A model generated the notes under the pieces. The model was not told where the DNA came from. It searched no databases and saw nothing but the letters and a program-made list of their open reading frames with translations. The position numbers and the translations under genes are program-made. A stretch of 64,000 nucleotides of DNA. Origin: Streptomyces sp. S.PB5 (GTDB taxonomy: Bacteria; Actinomycetota; Actinomycetes; Streptomycetales; Streptomycetaceae). Shown here piece by piece: positions 15,912 through 24,549 of the stretch. The stretch covers positions 124,001 through 188,000 of the forward strand of contig NZ_JAQMWP010000011.1 in the NCBI RefSeq assembly GCF_030403745.1. The letters run 5' to 3'. Position 1 is the first letter of the stretch; each line of letters begins with the position of its first letter.

Positions 15912-16502
15912 TCAGACGAGCGGCGTCACCGTCACCGAGTCGACGACCGGGACGCCCCGTTGGAGGGTCACGGGGACGGAGAGGCGCCAGAAGTTACTGG
16001 ACTCCCCGATCGCTCCCGGGCGAACTCCAGGAACCCCTTGACCTCGGGGCACAGGATGCAGGTGTCGGGACCGGCGATCCGGGTGTCCGGGTGGAGGCCC
16101 TCGATCAGCCGGTACACGTCCCGCCAGGCGGTGAAGCAGCGCTCGGGGTCGGTGTGCCAGGAGGTGCCGTCGTAGCTCCACTCCCCGTCGCCGAACATGT
16201 TGCCCTCGGGTTCGCTGAACGGCACGTGGACGACATGGGACTTCGACTCGCCCGTCGTCAGGACCTGTTCGACCTGCTTGCGGATGCTCGCGACGAAACC
16301 GGAGGTAGACGTCCCGGCCGCCGGCGCCGGGGTGCTGGATGCCGTCCTGAGCCTTGGTGACGACCGTGCGGACGTACATGCCCTCGACGACGGCACGGCC
16401 GGGCACACCGTCGCCGTAGAGGCCGTAGAGCGTGCCGGCGGCGCCGCCGTGGAAGGGTCCCGGCTCGGCGCCGAGATCGACGATGAGCGTTTCGGCTGCC
16501 AC
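15912..16502 (-). pseudogene. Broken glycoside-hydrolase-like gene (GH39-like), with internal deletions and frameshifts
   Basis: Three pieces of one protein can be followed on the minus strand in different frames. Starting with GTG at 16502, frame 1 reads TLIVDLGAEPGPFHGGAAG and GQHPGA-like GIQHPGA to about 16310. A second frame then reads FVASIRKQVEQVL, VPFSEPEGNMFGDGEWSY and AGPDTCILCPEVKGFLEFA to about 16015. The first frame resumes with FWRLSVPVTLQRGVPVVDS to the stop at 15912. The N-terminal PFHGGASG/LYGLY block and the NEPEGNMFG-like acid/base block resemble secreted GH39-related hydrolases of some 500 or more residues. Here only about 195 codons remain, and the block that should carry the acid/base reads SEPEGN instead of NEPEGN. 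It cannot make an active enzyme. Confidence 0.65.
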
Positions 16503-16619
16503 GGCGACCCTCTTCCGCCCGGCATTTCGCATGCCCGTCGGCGAATCGCACCGAACCCAGGGAGTGCGCCGGGATCACGTCAACGGCGTGTCCGGCCCCG
16601 AGACTTCCAAAAGTGCTGC

Positions 16620-17192
16620 TCAGGCGCGGAACGCCCCCAGGCGCCCCTCCAGCTGCCCCAGCAACTCCCCGAGCAGCGAGGCGAGTTCACCCTGCTTCTC
16701 GCCGTCCAGCACGGACAGTACGGCGGTCTCGTACGCGAGCTGCTCGGGCAGGATCCCGTCGACGAGCTCGCGGCCCCGCTCGGTGAGGCGGAGGTGGGCG
16801 ACCCGGCGGTCGCGGGTGTCGACGCGGCGCTCGACCAGGCCGCGCTCGGTGAGCTGCTTGAGGCGCTTGGTGACGGCCGCGCCGGAGGAGAAGGTCTCGC
16901 GGGCCAGCTCGCCGGGGGTCAGTTCATGCCCGGTGCGGCGCAGCGCGCCGAGCAGGTCGAACTCGGGGCGGCTGAGGCCCGCCCGGCGCAGCGGGGCGTC
17001 CTCGGCCTGCTGGAGGAGGGCGGCGGAGCGGTTGATGCGGCCGATGATCTCCATGGGGCCGGTGTCGAGGCCCGGGTGGACGTCCTGCCACTGCCGGACG
17101 ACCGCCGCGACGGTGTCCGTCCGGTCCGACCGATCCGATCGATCCGTCCGATTCGTCCGAGCGGTGCTTTCCCTGCTGGCCCGAGCCGTCAT
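16620..17192 (-). CDS. MarR family transcriptional regulator
   Basis: This 190-residue protein is a winged-helix MarR regulator. The recognition region is LSRPEFDLLGALRRTG, LTPGELARETFSSGAAVTKRLKQL and the wing ERRVDTRDRRVAHLRLTERG (about 80-145), followed by the dimerisation helix. The N-terminus has an unusual RTNRTDRSDRSDRTD stretch from a repetitive DNA run (about 17100-17160). ATG at 17192 overlaps the stop of the FUSC gene by 4 nt (ATGA), so translation is coupled. The palindrome TTTTACCCGTAAAA over the operon promoter is the obvious autoregulatory site. It probably senses the aromatic or other compound exported by its FUSC partner. Confidence 0.9.
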   Translation of the reverse strand: MTARASRESTARTNRTDRSDRSDRTDTVAAVVRQWQDVHPGLDTGPMEIIGRINRSAALLQQAEDAPLRRAGLSRPEFDLLGALRRTGHELTPGELARETFSSGAAVTKRLKQLTERGLVERRVDTRDRRVAHLRLTERGRELVDGILPEQLAYETAVLSVLDGEKQGELASLLGELLGQLEGRLGAFRA

Positions 17193-18799
17193 GGCCGTAC
17201 ATCCTCCGTCGTCGCACCGGTCCGCCGTCGTGTCGTCGCGGCGAGCGTACGGTGTCCCGTCTGCTCGGCGAGCACGACCCGCTCCCGGGGCAGGGCGCGC
17301 TGCCACCACTCACCCGACGCGGCGTCCACGGTCGCACGCAGTTCGACGAGGGCGGCGGCCAGGGTGCGGCGGGCGGTGTCCAGGGCGGCGGGGGCGGGGT
17401 GCGGTTCGGCCAGGAGGCGGGCGGTGCGTTCGCGGGCGCGGTCGACGGCGGTCAGGGCGAGCTCGATACGGTCCCCGGCGCGCCGGTTGGTGACGGCGAT
17501 CGCGGCGACGAAGCCGACGAGGGCGCCCACGACGGTGTCCACGACCCGTTCGGTGATCAGCCGGCCCGGCTCCTGGAAGCCGGTGAACTCCGTGATGAGC
17601 AGCGCCATCGGAGTCACACAGACGCTGCCGAGCCAGTAGTTGCGGCTGATCAGCGCCTCGGCCCCGAAGTTGAAGGCGAGGCAGACCAGGACGAGGGCGG
17701 CCGGGCCGAGGTGGGCGAGCGGGACGACGGCGGCGAAGAGGAGGACACCGGCGAGGTTGCCGACGACGCGCTGGACGCCGCGGCTCCAGGTGAGGGTGAG
17801 GTTGGCCTGGTAGAGGGAGGCGGCGGTGACCAGGGCCCAGTAGGGGCGGCCGACTCCGAGGGCCAGGGAGGCGTATCCGGCGAGGGCACAGCCCAGGGCG
17901 GTGCGTGCGGCGAGCGGGGTCAGGGGGCCGAGGCGGTGCCACAGCGGGGCGGTCGTGGGGCCGAGTTCGGCGTCGATGCCGAGCGGGTCGTCCCTGTCCT
18001 CGGTGCGCGGGACCGGTCCGTTGCCGCGCAGGTCGCGCGCCCAGGTGCGCAGACGGTGCGGATCGGTGTCGGCGGGGGCGGCGAGGGCGACCTCGGCGCG
18101 TACGACGAGGCGGTCGAGGGCGCGGCGGGGCTCGGTGCGGGCTCCGGCGGAGAGCAGGGTCTGCCGGGCGGCCTGGACCGCGGCGGCCGCGGCTGCCCTG
18201 GCGCGGGGGTCGCCGGGGTTCTCCGCGTACCCGGCGGTGGCGCGCAGGGCGTGGGCGGTGGCCCGGCGCTCCGGGCCGTGCGGGCGGATCAGACCGGGTG
18301 CCATGCCGATCAGCCAGGCCCAGGCGCCCGCGGCGGCGGCCAGCGCCAGATGGCCGGGGACCTGGGCGAGGGTCTGCGGGGAGAAGAGGGCGGCGGAGGT
18401 GATGAAGGTGAAGATCACGTTGCCGGGCGGCCCGATACGGGTCGCGTCACACAGCGCCTTCTGCGCCGCGGCCAGGAGGGCGCCGACGGTGACCAGGGCG
18501 ACGGCACTGCTCGTGAGGGAGGCGGCGACCAGGGCGACGGCGAGGCCGGCGACCATGCCGAGCACGACCCTGGCCAGGGTGCGGGCCCGGGCGGCGTAGG
18601 GGCGGTGGTGGGCGTAGAGGGCGCACAGGGAGCCGGCCATCGTGTACATCGCGAGGTCGAGGCGGCCCAGCGCCAGCAGGGTCAGGTTGGGTGGCGCGAC
18701 CGCGACGACGACGCTCAGGGCGGGCTTGAACCAGATGTCCGAGGGCCGGCCGAGGCGCAGGACGCCGGCCAGCGGGAGTCGTGGGGTCGCGCTGCTCAT
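17189..18799 (-). CDS. FUSC family membrane protein (aromatic-acid exporter type)
   Basis: This 536-residue protein has two blocks of hydrophobic helices separated by a soluble middle. Block 1 spans about 20-165 and block 2 about 325-450, with the second carrying LGVGRPYWALVTAASLY and RVVGNLAGVLLF, the fusaric-acid-resistance/YccS-like signature. Such proteins are thought to export aromatic acids. Two starts are possible, ATG at 18805 and ATG at 18799. A -10 TAATCT at 18812-18807 leaves 7 nt to the second, so I prefer a leaderless start at 18799. It is cotranscribed with the MarR gene, which overlaps its stop, and the operator lies just upstream of the -10. Confidence 0.85.
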   Translation of the reverse strand: MSSATPRLPLAGVLRLGRPSDIWFKPALSVVVAVAPPNLTLLALGRLDLAMYTMAGSLCALYAHHRPYAARARTLARVVLGMVAGLAVALVAASLTSSAVALVTVGALLAAAQKALCDATRIGPPGNVIFTFITSAALFSPQTLAQVPGHLALAAAAGAWAWLIGMAPGLIRPHGPERRATAHALRATAGYAENPGDPRARAAAAAAVQAARQTLLSAGARTEPRRALDRLVVRAEVALAAPADTDPHRLRTWARDLRGNGPVPRTEDRDDPLGIDAELGPTTAPLWHRLGPLTPLAARTALGCALAGYASLALGVGRPYWALVTAASLYQANLTLTWSRGVQRVVGNLAGVLLFAAVVPLAHLGPAALVLVCLAFNFGAEALISRNYWLGSVCVTPMALLITEFTGFQEPGRLITERVVDTVVGALVGFVAAIAVTNRRAGDRIELALTAVDRARERTARLLAEPHPAPAALDTARRTLAAALVELRATVDAASGEWWQRALPRERVVLAEQTGHRTLAATTRRRTGATTEDVRP

Positions 18800-18806
18800 G
18801 GTCATG

Positions 18807-18833
18807 AGATTAGCATGTGTTTTACCCGTAAAA
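18807..18833 (-). promoter_or_regulatory. Promoter and MarR-type operator of the FUSC-MarR operon
   Basis: The palindrome TTTTAC-CC-GTAAAA occupies 18820-18833. On the minus strand a -10 TAATCT (18812-18807) follows 7 nt later and a weak -35 TCTTTT (18835-18830) overlaps the palindrome. A MarR dimer on the palindrome would block the polymerase, giving ligand-responsive autorepression. Confidence 0.65.
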
Positions 18834-18963
18834 GATATTCCGGGGCTCTCCGGTGACCTGCTGTGCTCCGTCGAATGCTCCCCGTGTACACCCTTGCGCC
18901 CGCGTGCGCGCCACGGTGGCAGGGCATCGCATCCCTGACCGACCGTCGAGCGGGGAGGTGCGT

Positions 18964-19494
18964 GTGCACGGACCGGCTTCGCCCGGCTGGCTGCTGGTGG
19001 CACTGTGCGCGGCGACCGGGGCCTACTGTCTGCTGCGGATGCGCAGCGATGTCGAGGAGCAGCGCCGCGCGGCGGGCGGCGAGGCCCTCATGGGCTTCGG
19101 GATGGCCGCGATGGCCGTACCGGCCGCGGTGTTCACGCCTCCGTCGTGGGCCTGGTCGGCCTATGCGGTCGTGTTCGGCGCGGCCGCCGTCCGGGCCCTG
19201 TGGGCGGCACGGACGAGCGCCCACCATCTGCACCATCTCGTGGGGGCCTCGGCCATGGTCTACATGGCGGCCGTGATGGCCGTCTCCCCCGGGCATCACA
19301 CGGGTTCCGGGGTCCCCGCGGTGACGGGGGTGCTGCTGCTCTACTTCATGGGGTACGTGCTGCTCTCCGGGGTCCGGCTGGTGCCCGCCACGGCCGGGCG
19401 CGGAGCCGTCGGCTGGGGCGACCGGCCGGAACTGGCGCGGGCGTGCCGACTGTCGATGGGGATGGCGATGGTCGCGATGCTGGCGACGCTCTGA
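18964..19494 (+). CDS. DUF5134 family membrane protein
   Basis: This 176-residue protein has about five or six membrane helices, including PGWLLVALCAATGAYCLL, ALMGFGMAAMAVPAAVF and AVTGVLLLYFMGYVLLSG. A His-rich stretch TSAHHLHHLVG lies between helices 3 and 4 (about 84-94), and HH recurs at GHHTG. Histidine-rich membrane proteins of this type can bind metals such as copper, but DUF5134 has no established role. GTG at 18964 is chosen because GGGGAGG ends 5 nt before it; longer in-frame starts upstream carry no conserved sequence. It lies 75 nt before an M56 peptidase gene. Confidence 0.75.
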   Translation: MHGPASPGWLLVALCAATGAYCLLRMRSDVEEQRRAAGGEALMGFGMAAMAVPAAVFTPPSWAWSAYAVVFGAAAVRALWAARTSAHHLHHLVGASAMVYMAAVMAVSPGHHTGSGVPAVTGVLLLYFMGYVLLSGVRLVPATAGRGAVGWGDRPELARACRLSMGMAMVAMLATL

Positions 19495-19569
19495 ACTCGT
19501 CCGTGTCCTGCGTCACTTTGCCGCGGCGGCCCGTACCCCTGGACGGCACGGCGCTCATAGGGTGCTCCC

Positions 19570-20505
19570 ATGATGGTCCCCGCGGCACTGTTGCTGCTCG
19601 GCGCCCTGACCGCCGTCGTCGCCCCTCGGCTGCTCGCCCGGGCGGACTGGGTGGACCGTGAACCGGTGGTCGCGCTGTGGATGTGGCAGTGCGCCGTGGC
19701 GGCCGTACTCCTGTGCTGCGCCCTGTCGATGACGCTCAGCGCGGCGGCCGCCTGGCAGGCGGTACGGGGCCATGTCTTCGCCCCGGCACCGAGCGGGGTC
19801 GCGGAGGCGTACGCCCCGGGCACGGGCGGCACCTGGGCGGCCACGACCGCGGTGACGCTGGCGCTGGCCGGCGTGTGGAGCGCGGCGATGCTGGTCCGTG
19901 AGGTCGTACGGGCGCGGGCGCGCCGTCGGCGGCGCAGGGCCGAACTCCTCGTACGGGCCCCGCTGTTGCCCGGCGAGGAGCGTGGCGCGGGCCGTCTGAC
20001 GGTGCTGGAGGGCGAGCGGCCGGACGCCTGGTGGCTGCCCGGGGCCGCGCCCCAACTGGTCATCACCACCGCCGCGTTGCGCCGTCTGAAGGGCCGGCAG
20101 CTGGATGCCCTGCTGGCCCACGAGGAGGGGCACGCGAAGGCCCGGCACGACTGGCTGCTGCACTGCTCCGCCGCGCTCGCGGGCGGGTTCCCGCAGGTCC
20201 CGGTGTTCGCCGCGTTCCGCGCCGAGATGCACCGGCTCGTCGAACTCGCCGCCGACGACATGGCGTCGCGCCGCTTCGGGCGGCTGACGACCGCGCTCGC
20301 GCTGGTGGAACTCAACGAGGACCGCGGTGTGTTCGGTCCCTGTCCGGCCCCGCACGGCCATGTCCCGCCCCGTGTGCACCGGCTGCTCACTCCCCCGGAC
20401 CGGCTCACGGCGGCACGCCGGCTGCGGCTGACGGCCATGGCGGCGCTGGTGCCGGTGGTTCCGGTCCTGGTGGCATTCGTGCCGGGGTTGCGGGCACTGG
20501 GATAG
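19570..20505 (+). CDS. M56 family membrane metallopeptidase (BlaR1/HtpX-like)
   Basis: This 311-residue protein has membrane helices at about 3-20, 33-60, 88-110 and 285-305. The zinc motif HEEGH is at residues 184-188, with a downstream glutamate/aspartate region VELAADDMASRRFG as third ligand. It lacks the penicillin-sensing domain of BlaR1. M56 proteins in Streptomyces usually sit beside a BlaI-type repressor that they cleave; none is adjacent here, so this one is either orphaned or its repressor lies elsewhere. ATG at 19570 has no ribosome binding site but TAGGGT 7 nt upstream could be a -10, hinting at a leaderless transcript. Confidence 0.9.
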   Translation: MMVPAALLLLGALTAVVAPRLLARADWVDREPVVALWMWQCAVAAVLLCCALSMTLSAAAAWQAVRGHVFAPAPSGVAEAYAPGTGGTWAATTAVTLALAGVWSAAMLVREVVRARARRRRRRAELLVRAPLLPGEERGAGRLTVLEGERPDAWWLPGAAPQLVITTAALRRLKGRQLDALLAHEEGHAKARHDWLLHCSAALAGGFPQVPVFAAFRAEMHRLVELAADDMASRRFGRLTTALALVELNEDRGVFGPCPAPHGHVPPRVHRLLTPPDRLTAARRLRLTAMAALVPVVPVLVAFVPGLRALG

Positions 20506-20606
20506 CAAGCCGGGTCGCAATCCGGCACCCGTCCCACCGATCGTCCCACCGATCGCCCTACGACAGGAATTCGCCTCTTGCCCCATCGGTCGGAGAGGAT
20601 CGCGGT

Positions 20607-21311
20607 ATGCACTCGCCGCCCATCGACGCCCCGCCCCGCCCGCCGGTCCACCGCACCCTGGCCCGATCGGCCGGTGTCCTGGCCCTGTGCTCGGTCCTGC
20701 TGCTGACACTGGTCGCGGTCCGGTGGAGCCCGCTGGTGAGCCTCGACGACGACATCGCGAGCACCACCCACCGCTGGGCGGTCGACGAGGACGGGGTGAC
20801 CCACGCGTTCCGGATCCTCACGGACTGGGTCTGGGACCCGTGGACCATGCGGCTGCTGTGCGCGGTGGTCGTGGTGTGGCTGGTGTGGCGGCACTCGGCC
20901 TGGTGGACGGCCGCATGGCTGGCGGTCACCTGCGCGCTGGGGACGGTGATCCAGCAGTTCCTCAAGACCGCCGTCGACCGCCCCCGCCCGGTCTGGCCCG
21001 ACCCCGTCGACTCGGCGCACTTCGCGGCCTTCCCCTCCGGCCACGCCATGACCGCCACGGTGGTCTGCGGCCTCCTCCTCTGGCTCCTCCACCACCACGG
21101 CGCCGCCCGCCCCGTCTTCCACGCGGCTGTGGCCGTCTCCGTCGTCTCCGTCCTCGGCGTCGGCCTCACCCGCATCTGGCTCGGCGTCCACTGGGTCTCG
21201 GACGTCGTGGGCGGCTGGCTGCTGGGCGCGCTGGTGGTGGCCGTCGCGGTGCTCGTGCACACGCGGATCTTCCCGTCGTCTGGAACGCCGGCTCGTAGGA
21301 TCACCGCATGA
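20607..21311 (+). CDS. PAP2 superfamily membrane phosphatase
   Basis: This 234-residue integral membrane phosphatase has all three PAP2 motifs: KTAVDRPRP from Lys120, PSGH at 143-146 and TRIWLGVHWVSD with Arg189, His195 and Asp199. About six membrane helices are present. It would dephosphorylate a lipid phosphate such as undecaprenyl pyrophosphate or phosphatidate at the outer face. ATG at 20607 follows GGAGAGG. Its stop overlaps the start of the next HAD gene by 4 nt (ATGA), so the two are translationally coupled. Confidence 0.92.
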   Translation: MHSPPIDAPPRPPVHRTLARSAGVLALCSVLLLTLVAVRWSPLVSLDDDIASTTHRWAVDEDGVTHAFRILTDWVWDPWTMRLLCAVVVVWLVWRHSAWWTAAWLAVTCALGTVIQQFLKTAVDRPRPVWPDPVDSAHFAAFPSGHAMTATVVCGLLLWLLHHHGAARPVFHAAVAVSVVSVLGVGLTRIWLGVHWVSDVVGGWLLGALVVAVAVLVHTRIFPSSGTPARRITA

Positions 21312-22024
21312 TCGCTGTGCTGTTCGACTTCTCCGGGACCCTCTTCCGTATCGAGTCCACCGAGTCCTGGCTGCGCGGAGCGCTCGCCGAGGCCGGGATC
21401 GAGCTCCCCGACACCGAGATCGCCGGGACGGCGAAGGCGCTGGAGGCGGCGGGGGCGCTGCCCGGCGGGGCGAGTCCGGTCCGGCTGCCGGAGGAACTGG
21501 CCGGGGTGTGGGAGATACGGGACGAGAGCGCCGAGCTGCACCGGGCGGCGTACACGGGGCTCTCGCGACAGGTGCCCCTGCCCGACCCGGGCCTGCACGA
21601 CCTGCTCTACGACCGGCACAAGTCCCCGGCGGCCTGGCAGCCCTACCCCGACGCCGCCGAGGTGCTCGGCACGCTGCGCGAGCGCGGGATCGGGGTGGGG
21701 ATCGTCAGCAACATCGGGTGGGACCTGCGGCCGGTGTTCCGGGAGCACGGGCTCGACCAGTACGTCGGCGCGTACGTCCTGTCGTACGAGCACGGTGTCC
21801 AGAAGCCGGATCCGCGGCTGTTCGCGGTGGCCTGCGAGGGGCTCGGGGCCGATCCGCGCCGGACGCTGATGGTCGGTGACGACCGGCGGGCGGACGGTGG
21901 TGCGGTCGCGCTCGGCTGCGGGGTGCACTTCGTGGAACATCTGCCGGCGGCGGAGCGGCCGGACGGACTGCTTCCGGTGCTGGATCTGCTGGACGGGTCC
22001 CGGGCGGGCAGCGCCGGTAAGTAG
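21308..22024 (+). CDS. HAD family hydrolase with a DFS instead of DxD motif
   Basis: This 238-residue haloacid-dehalogenase-fold protein begins IAVLFDFSGTLF, with the nucleophile Asp7. The usual acid/base Asp two residues later is replaced by Ser9. Motif II is GIVSNIG, motif III is QKPDPRLF and motif IV is MVGDDRRADGG. The missing second Asp suggests either a dehalogenase- or phosphonatase-like chemistry or a weak phosphatase. The start codon overlaps the PAP2 stop by 4 nt, so it is coupled to membrane phosphatase synthesis, though a shared pathway is only inferred. Confidence 0.85.
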   Translation: MIAVLFDFSGTLFRIESTESWLRGALAEAGIELPDTEIAGTAKALEAAGALPGGASPVRLPEELAGVWEIRDESAELHRAAYTGLSRQVPLPDPGLHDLLYDRHKSPAAWQPYPDAAEVLGTLRERGIGVGIVSNIGWDLRPVFREHGLDQYVGAYVLSYEHGVQKPDPRLFAVACEGLGADPRRTLMVGDDRRADGGAVALGCGVHFVEHLPAAERPDGLLPVLDLLDGSRAGSAGK

Positions 22025-22138
22025 CCTGAGGCCACCACTGGGGCGGAAAGACCGCCCACCCTGGACGATCCCCCGCGTCGCCCAGGGCAGACGGCAGCCC
22101 CGACCAGCCGTTTCTTCGGCCGGACCGGACGCGCTGAG

Positions 22139-22157
22139 TATAGTTGGCTGATAGCCA
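22139..22157 (+). promoter_or_regulatory. -10 element and operator ahead of the TetR gene
   Basis: TATAGT (22139-22144) is a good -10, and the palindrome TGGCT-GAT-AGCCA (22145-22157) follows directly, covering the expected transcription start. This placement is typical of TetR autorepression. The -35 region is weak. Confidence 0.6.
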
Positions 22158-22177
22158 GTCAACGCAGGAGTTACAGC

Positions 22178-22855
22178 ATGTCCCCGCGCAGCGCCTCGGT
22201 CAACGAAGAATTGCGGCGGCGTTCCCGGGAGCGGCTTCTGCAGGCGGCCGTCGAGCTGGTCTCCGAGCGCGGGTACGAGTCCACGACCCTCGGCGACATC
22301 GCGGATCGGGCGGGCTCGGCGCGCGGACTGGTGTCGTACTACTTCCCCGGCAAGCGCCAGCTCGTGCAGTCCGCCGTGCACCGGCTGATGAACCGCACGC
22401 TGGAGGAGGCGCTGGAGCGCGAGCCGCACACCGAGGACGGCCGGGAGCGGATGGCGCGGGCCATAGACGCGATCCTGGGCCTGGCCCGGGAGCGGCCGGT
22501 GCTGATGCGCCAGCACATGGCGGGGCTGCTGCAGGCCGAGGGGTTCCTGCCGTGCCCGGAGCAGCGGCGCCTGGCCGAGCTGCTGCGTGACACCATGGGG
22601 CGCTACGGCTCGAAGGACGTCGACGCCGACTACCCGATGCTGCGCGCCCTGCTGATGGGCTCGGTCTACGCCGCCCTGGTGCCCGGCGTCCCGATGCCGA
22701 TCCCGGTGCTGCGCACCGAACTGTTCGCGCGCTACCGGCTGGAGTGGGAACTGGGCGTCCCGCCGGACGCCGAGGAGGCGTCCGACGGGACGTGCGACAC
22801 GGATCTGTCGCGGTTCTTCGCGACCGGGACCGTGCCGGAGGATCAGCCGAAGTAG
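22178..22855 (+). CDS. TetR/AcrR family transcriptional regulator
   Basis: This 225-residue regulator has the TetR helix-turn-helix at about residues 15-60, with LLQAAVELVSERGYESTTLGDIADRAG and the YYFPGKRQLV recognition-helix end. The remaining helical domain would bind a ligand and dimerise. ATG at 22178 has CAGGAGT about 7 nt upstream. A palindrome at 22145-22157 over the transcription start supports autorepression. Its last 13 nt overlap the converging LVIVD-repeat gene. The target beyond itself is not clear from the neighbours. Confidence 0.9.
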   Translation: MSPRSASVNEELRRRSRERLLQAAVELVSERGYESTTLGDIADRAGSARGLVSYYFPGKRQLVQSAVHRLMNRTLEEALEREPHTEDGRERMARAIDAILGLARERPVLMRQHMAGLLQAEGFLPCPEQRRLAELLRDTMGRYGSKDVDADYPMLRALLMGSVYAALVPGVPMPIPVLRTELFARYRLEWELGVPPDAEEASDGTCDTDLSRFFATGTVPEDQPK

Positions 22856-24345
22856 TCCGGCTGCGTCTGGACGTTGAGCTCGTGCAGCCAGACCCACTTC
22901 GCCGGGTCCGTGCGCCGGTCCTTGATCTTCAGGACGTCGAAGCCCTTGGCCATGTCGTTCGAGTAGATGTAACCGTTGTAGTAGTACGCCGACCAGGAAC
23001 CGCCGACCCTGAGCGTGTCGGTGGTCAGCGGGCCGCGCTCGAAGTAGGCGATCTCCTTGGGGTTCGAGGAGTTGGTGAAGTCCCAGACGGAGACGCCGCC
23101 CTGGTACCAGGCCTGGACCATGATGTCCTTGCCCTTGACCGGGATCAGCGAGCCGTTGTGGGCCACGCAGTTCTCGGTGTCGGCCTGGTGGCGCGGAATC
23201 TTGAAGTAGCTGCGGAAGACGAGCTTGCGGTTGTCGCCCTTGCCGACGATGTCGTAGATGCCGTCGGCGCCGCGGTTCGGGCCGATCGCCTCGTTGCAGG
23301 TGGCGCCACCGCCGCCGCCCAGCTCATCGGTGAAGATGACCTTGTTGGCCTTCTGGTTGAAGGTCGCCGAGTGCCAGAACGCGAAGTTGACGTTGTCCTG
23401 GACCTGGTCGATGACCTTCGGGTGCTCCGGGTCCTTGATGGAAAACAGGATGCCGTCGCCCATGCAGGCGCCGGCGGCCAGGTCCTTCGAGGGCAGCACC
23501 GTGATGTCGTGGCAGCCGGTGGTCTTGGAGACACCCGGGTTGGTGGGCGCACCGGGGTTGCCGCCGCCGTCCGGCCCCTCACCGGGGAACAGCACCGGGA
23601 AGCCCACGACCGCCGCCTTCTCGGGCGCGTTGCGCGGCACCTTGATGACGGAGATGCCGTCGTGCGGCGGCTGGCAGTCGGGGTACGTGGCGTTCGGCGA
23701 GTACGAGGAGACGTAGATGTAGACGTTCTTGCGCTGCGGCACCAGCGTGTGGGTGTGCGAACCGCAGGCCGTCTCCACGGCGGCGACGTACTTCGGGTTC
23801 GCCTTGTCGCTGATGTCGAAGACCTTCATGCCCTCCCAGGAGGACTTCTCGGTCGCCGGCTGCGTGGTGCTGTTGCAACTGTTGTCGGTGCGCGAGGAGT
23901 CCGTCGACAGGAAGAGCAGGTTGCCCGAGACGGAGATGTCGTTCTGCGAGCCCGGGCAGAGCACCTGCGCGACCGTCTTCGGCGCCTTCGGGTTGCTGAT
24001 GTCGAAGATGCGGAAGCCGTCGTAGTTGCCGGCGAAGGCGTACTTGCCCTGGAAGGCCAGGTCCGAATTGGTGCCTGGCAGCACGTCCTTGGGGATGTTC
24101 GTGACGTGCTCGATGTTGTCGGAGTGGACGATCTCGTCCTGGCCGGGTATCTCGCCGTCGGCCATCGCGGCCCCGACCTCGGCCTCGGCGCTCTTCGAAA
24201 CCTCCTTGTCAGCGACCGGAGCGTCCCCGGGGTCGGGGGTCGCGGCCGCCGGTCCTGCCGTCAGCAGCGCGGCCAGGAGTCCGGCCGCAGCCGTGGCAAC
24301 TCCCAGGCGTCTGTGCCGCGTTCGGGGATTCCTCAACAGGATCAC
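22843..24345 (-). CDS. Secreted LVIVD-repeat beta-propeller-like protein
   Basis: This 500-residue exported protein has a basic N-terminus, a hydrophobic core GVATAAAGLLAALLTAGPAA and a cleavage region near AAATP (about 35). The mature part contains repeated blade-like elements (YAFAGNYDGFRIFDISNP, GMKVFDISDKANP, GVSVWDFTNSSNP, GFDVLKIKD), the LVIVD repeat pattern. Several His and Cys residues (HTHTLVP, GCHDITV, CNEA) could hold metals or disulphides. GTG at 24345 follows GGGAGGAAGCA. It diverges from a DUF305 lipoprotein gene, a pairing I associate with Streptomyces genomes, which suggests joint action outside the cell. The catalytic role, if any, is unknown. Confidence 0.85.
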   Translation of the reverse strand: MILLRNPRTRHRRLGVATAAAGLLAALLTAGPAAATPDPGDAPVADKEVSKSAEAEVGAAMADGEIPGQDEIVHSDNIEHVTNIPKDVLPGTNSDLAFQGKYAFAGNYDGFRIFDISNPKAPKTVAQVLCPGSQNDISVSGNLLFLSTDSSRTDNSCNSTTQPATEKSSWEGMKVFDISDKANPKYVAAVETACGSHTHTLVPQRKNVYIYVSSYSPNATYPDCQPPHDGISVIKVPRNAPEKAAVVGFPVLFPGEGPDGGGNPGAPTNPGVSKTTGCHDITVLPSKDLAAGACMGDGILFSIKDPEHPKVIDQVQDNVNFAFWHSATFNQKANKVIFTDELGGGGGATCNEAIGPNRGADGIYDIVGKGDNRKLVFRSYFKIPRHQADTENCVAHNGSLIPVKGKDIMVQAWYQGGVSVWDFTNSSNPKEIAYFERGPLTTDTLRVGGSWSAYYYNGYIYSNDMAKGFDVLKIKDRRTDPAKWVWLHELNVQTQPDYFG

Positions 24346-24361
24346 TGCTTCCTCCCTAGTT

Positions 24362-24411
24362 CCGTTCACCTCGGAACGGTGCACGCACCACCGAAGTATG
24401 GTCTTGACCAT
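24362..24411. promoter_or_regulatory. Two inverted repeats between LVIVD and DUF305 genes
   Basis: CCGTTC-ACCTCG-GAACGG occupies 24362-24379 and ATGGTC-TT-GACCAT occupies 24398-24411. Both are perfect and lie within 70 nt of the LVIVD start. The rest of the region to 24549 is less GC-rich than its surroundings. They may be operators for the divergent pair. Confidence 0.45.
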
Positions 24412-24549
24412 GCTCATATCAACAGGGGGCAACAAGATCGCAATGAAGTTTTTTGCTCAGTAGGCGACAGAAGCGTGCTAGGACAGTCACGGCACCCACA
24501 AGGCGCCCCTCATCCCCCACAGGGGAATCCCCAGCCACAGGAGGTCGTT

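Noticed and set aside
17100..17160. Repetitive CCGATCCGATCGATCCGTCCG tract as a possible repeat element
   Set aside because: It is a short codon-level repeat within the MarR N-terminus, with no spacing pattern of a CRISPR or mobile element.
17252..18856. Long plus-strand open frame opposite the first FUSC gene
   Set aside because: Composition is Gly/Glu/Arg-biased and featureless, while the minus strand has membrane helices and a coupled MarR gene.
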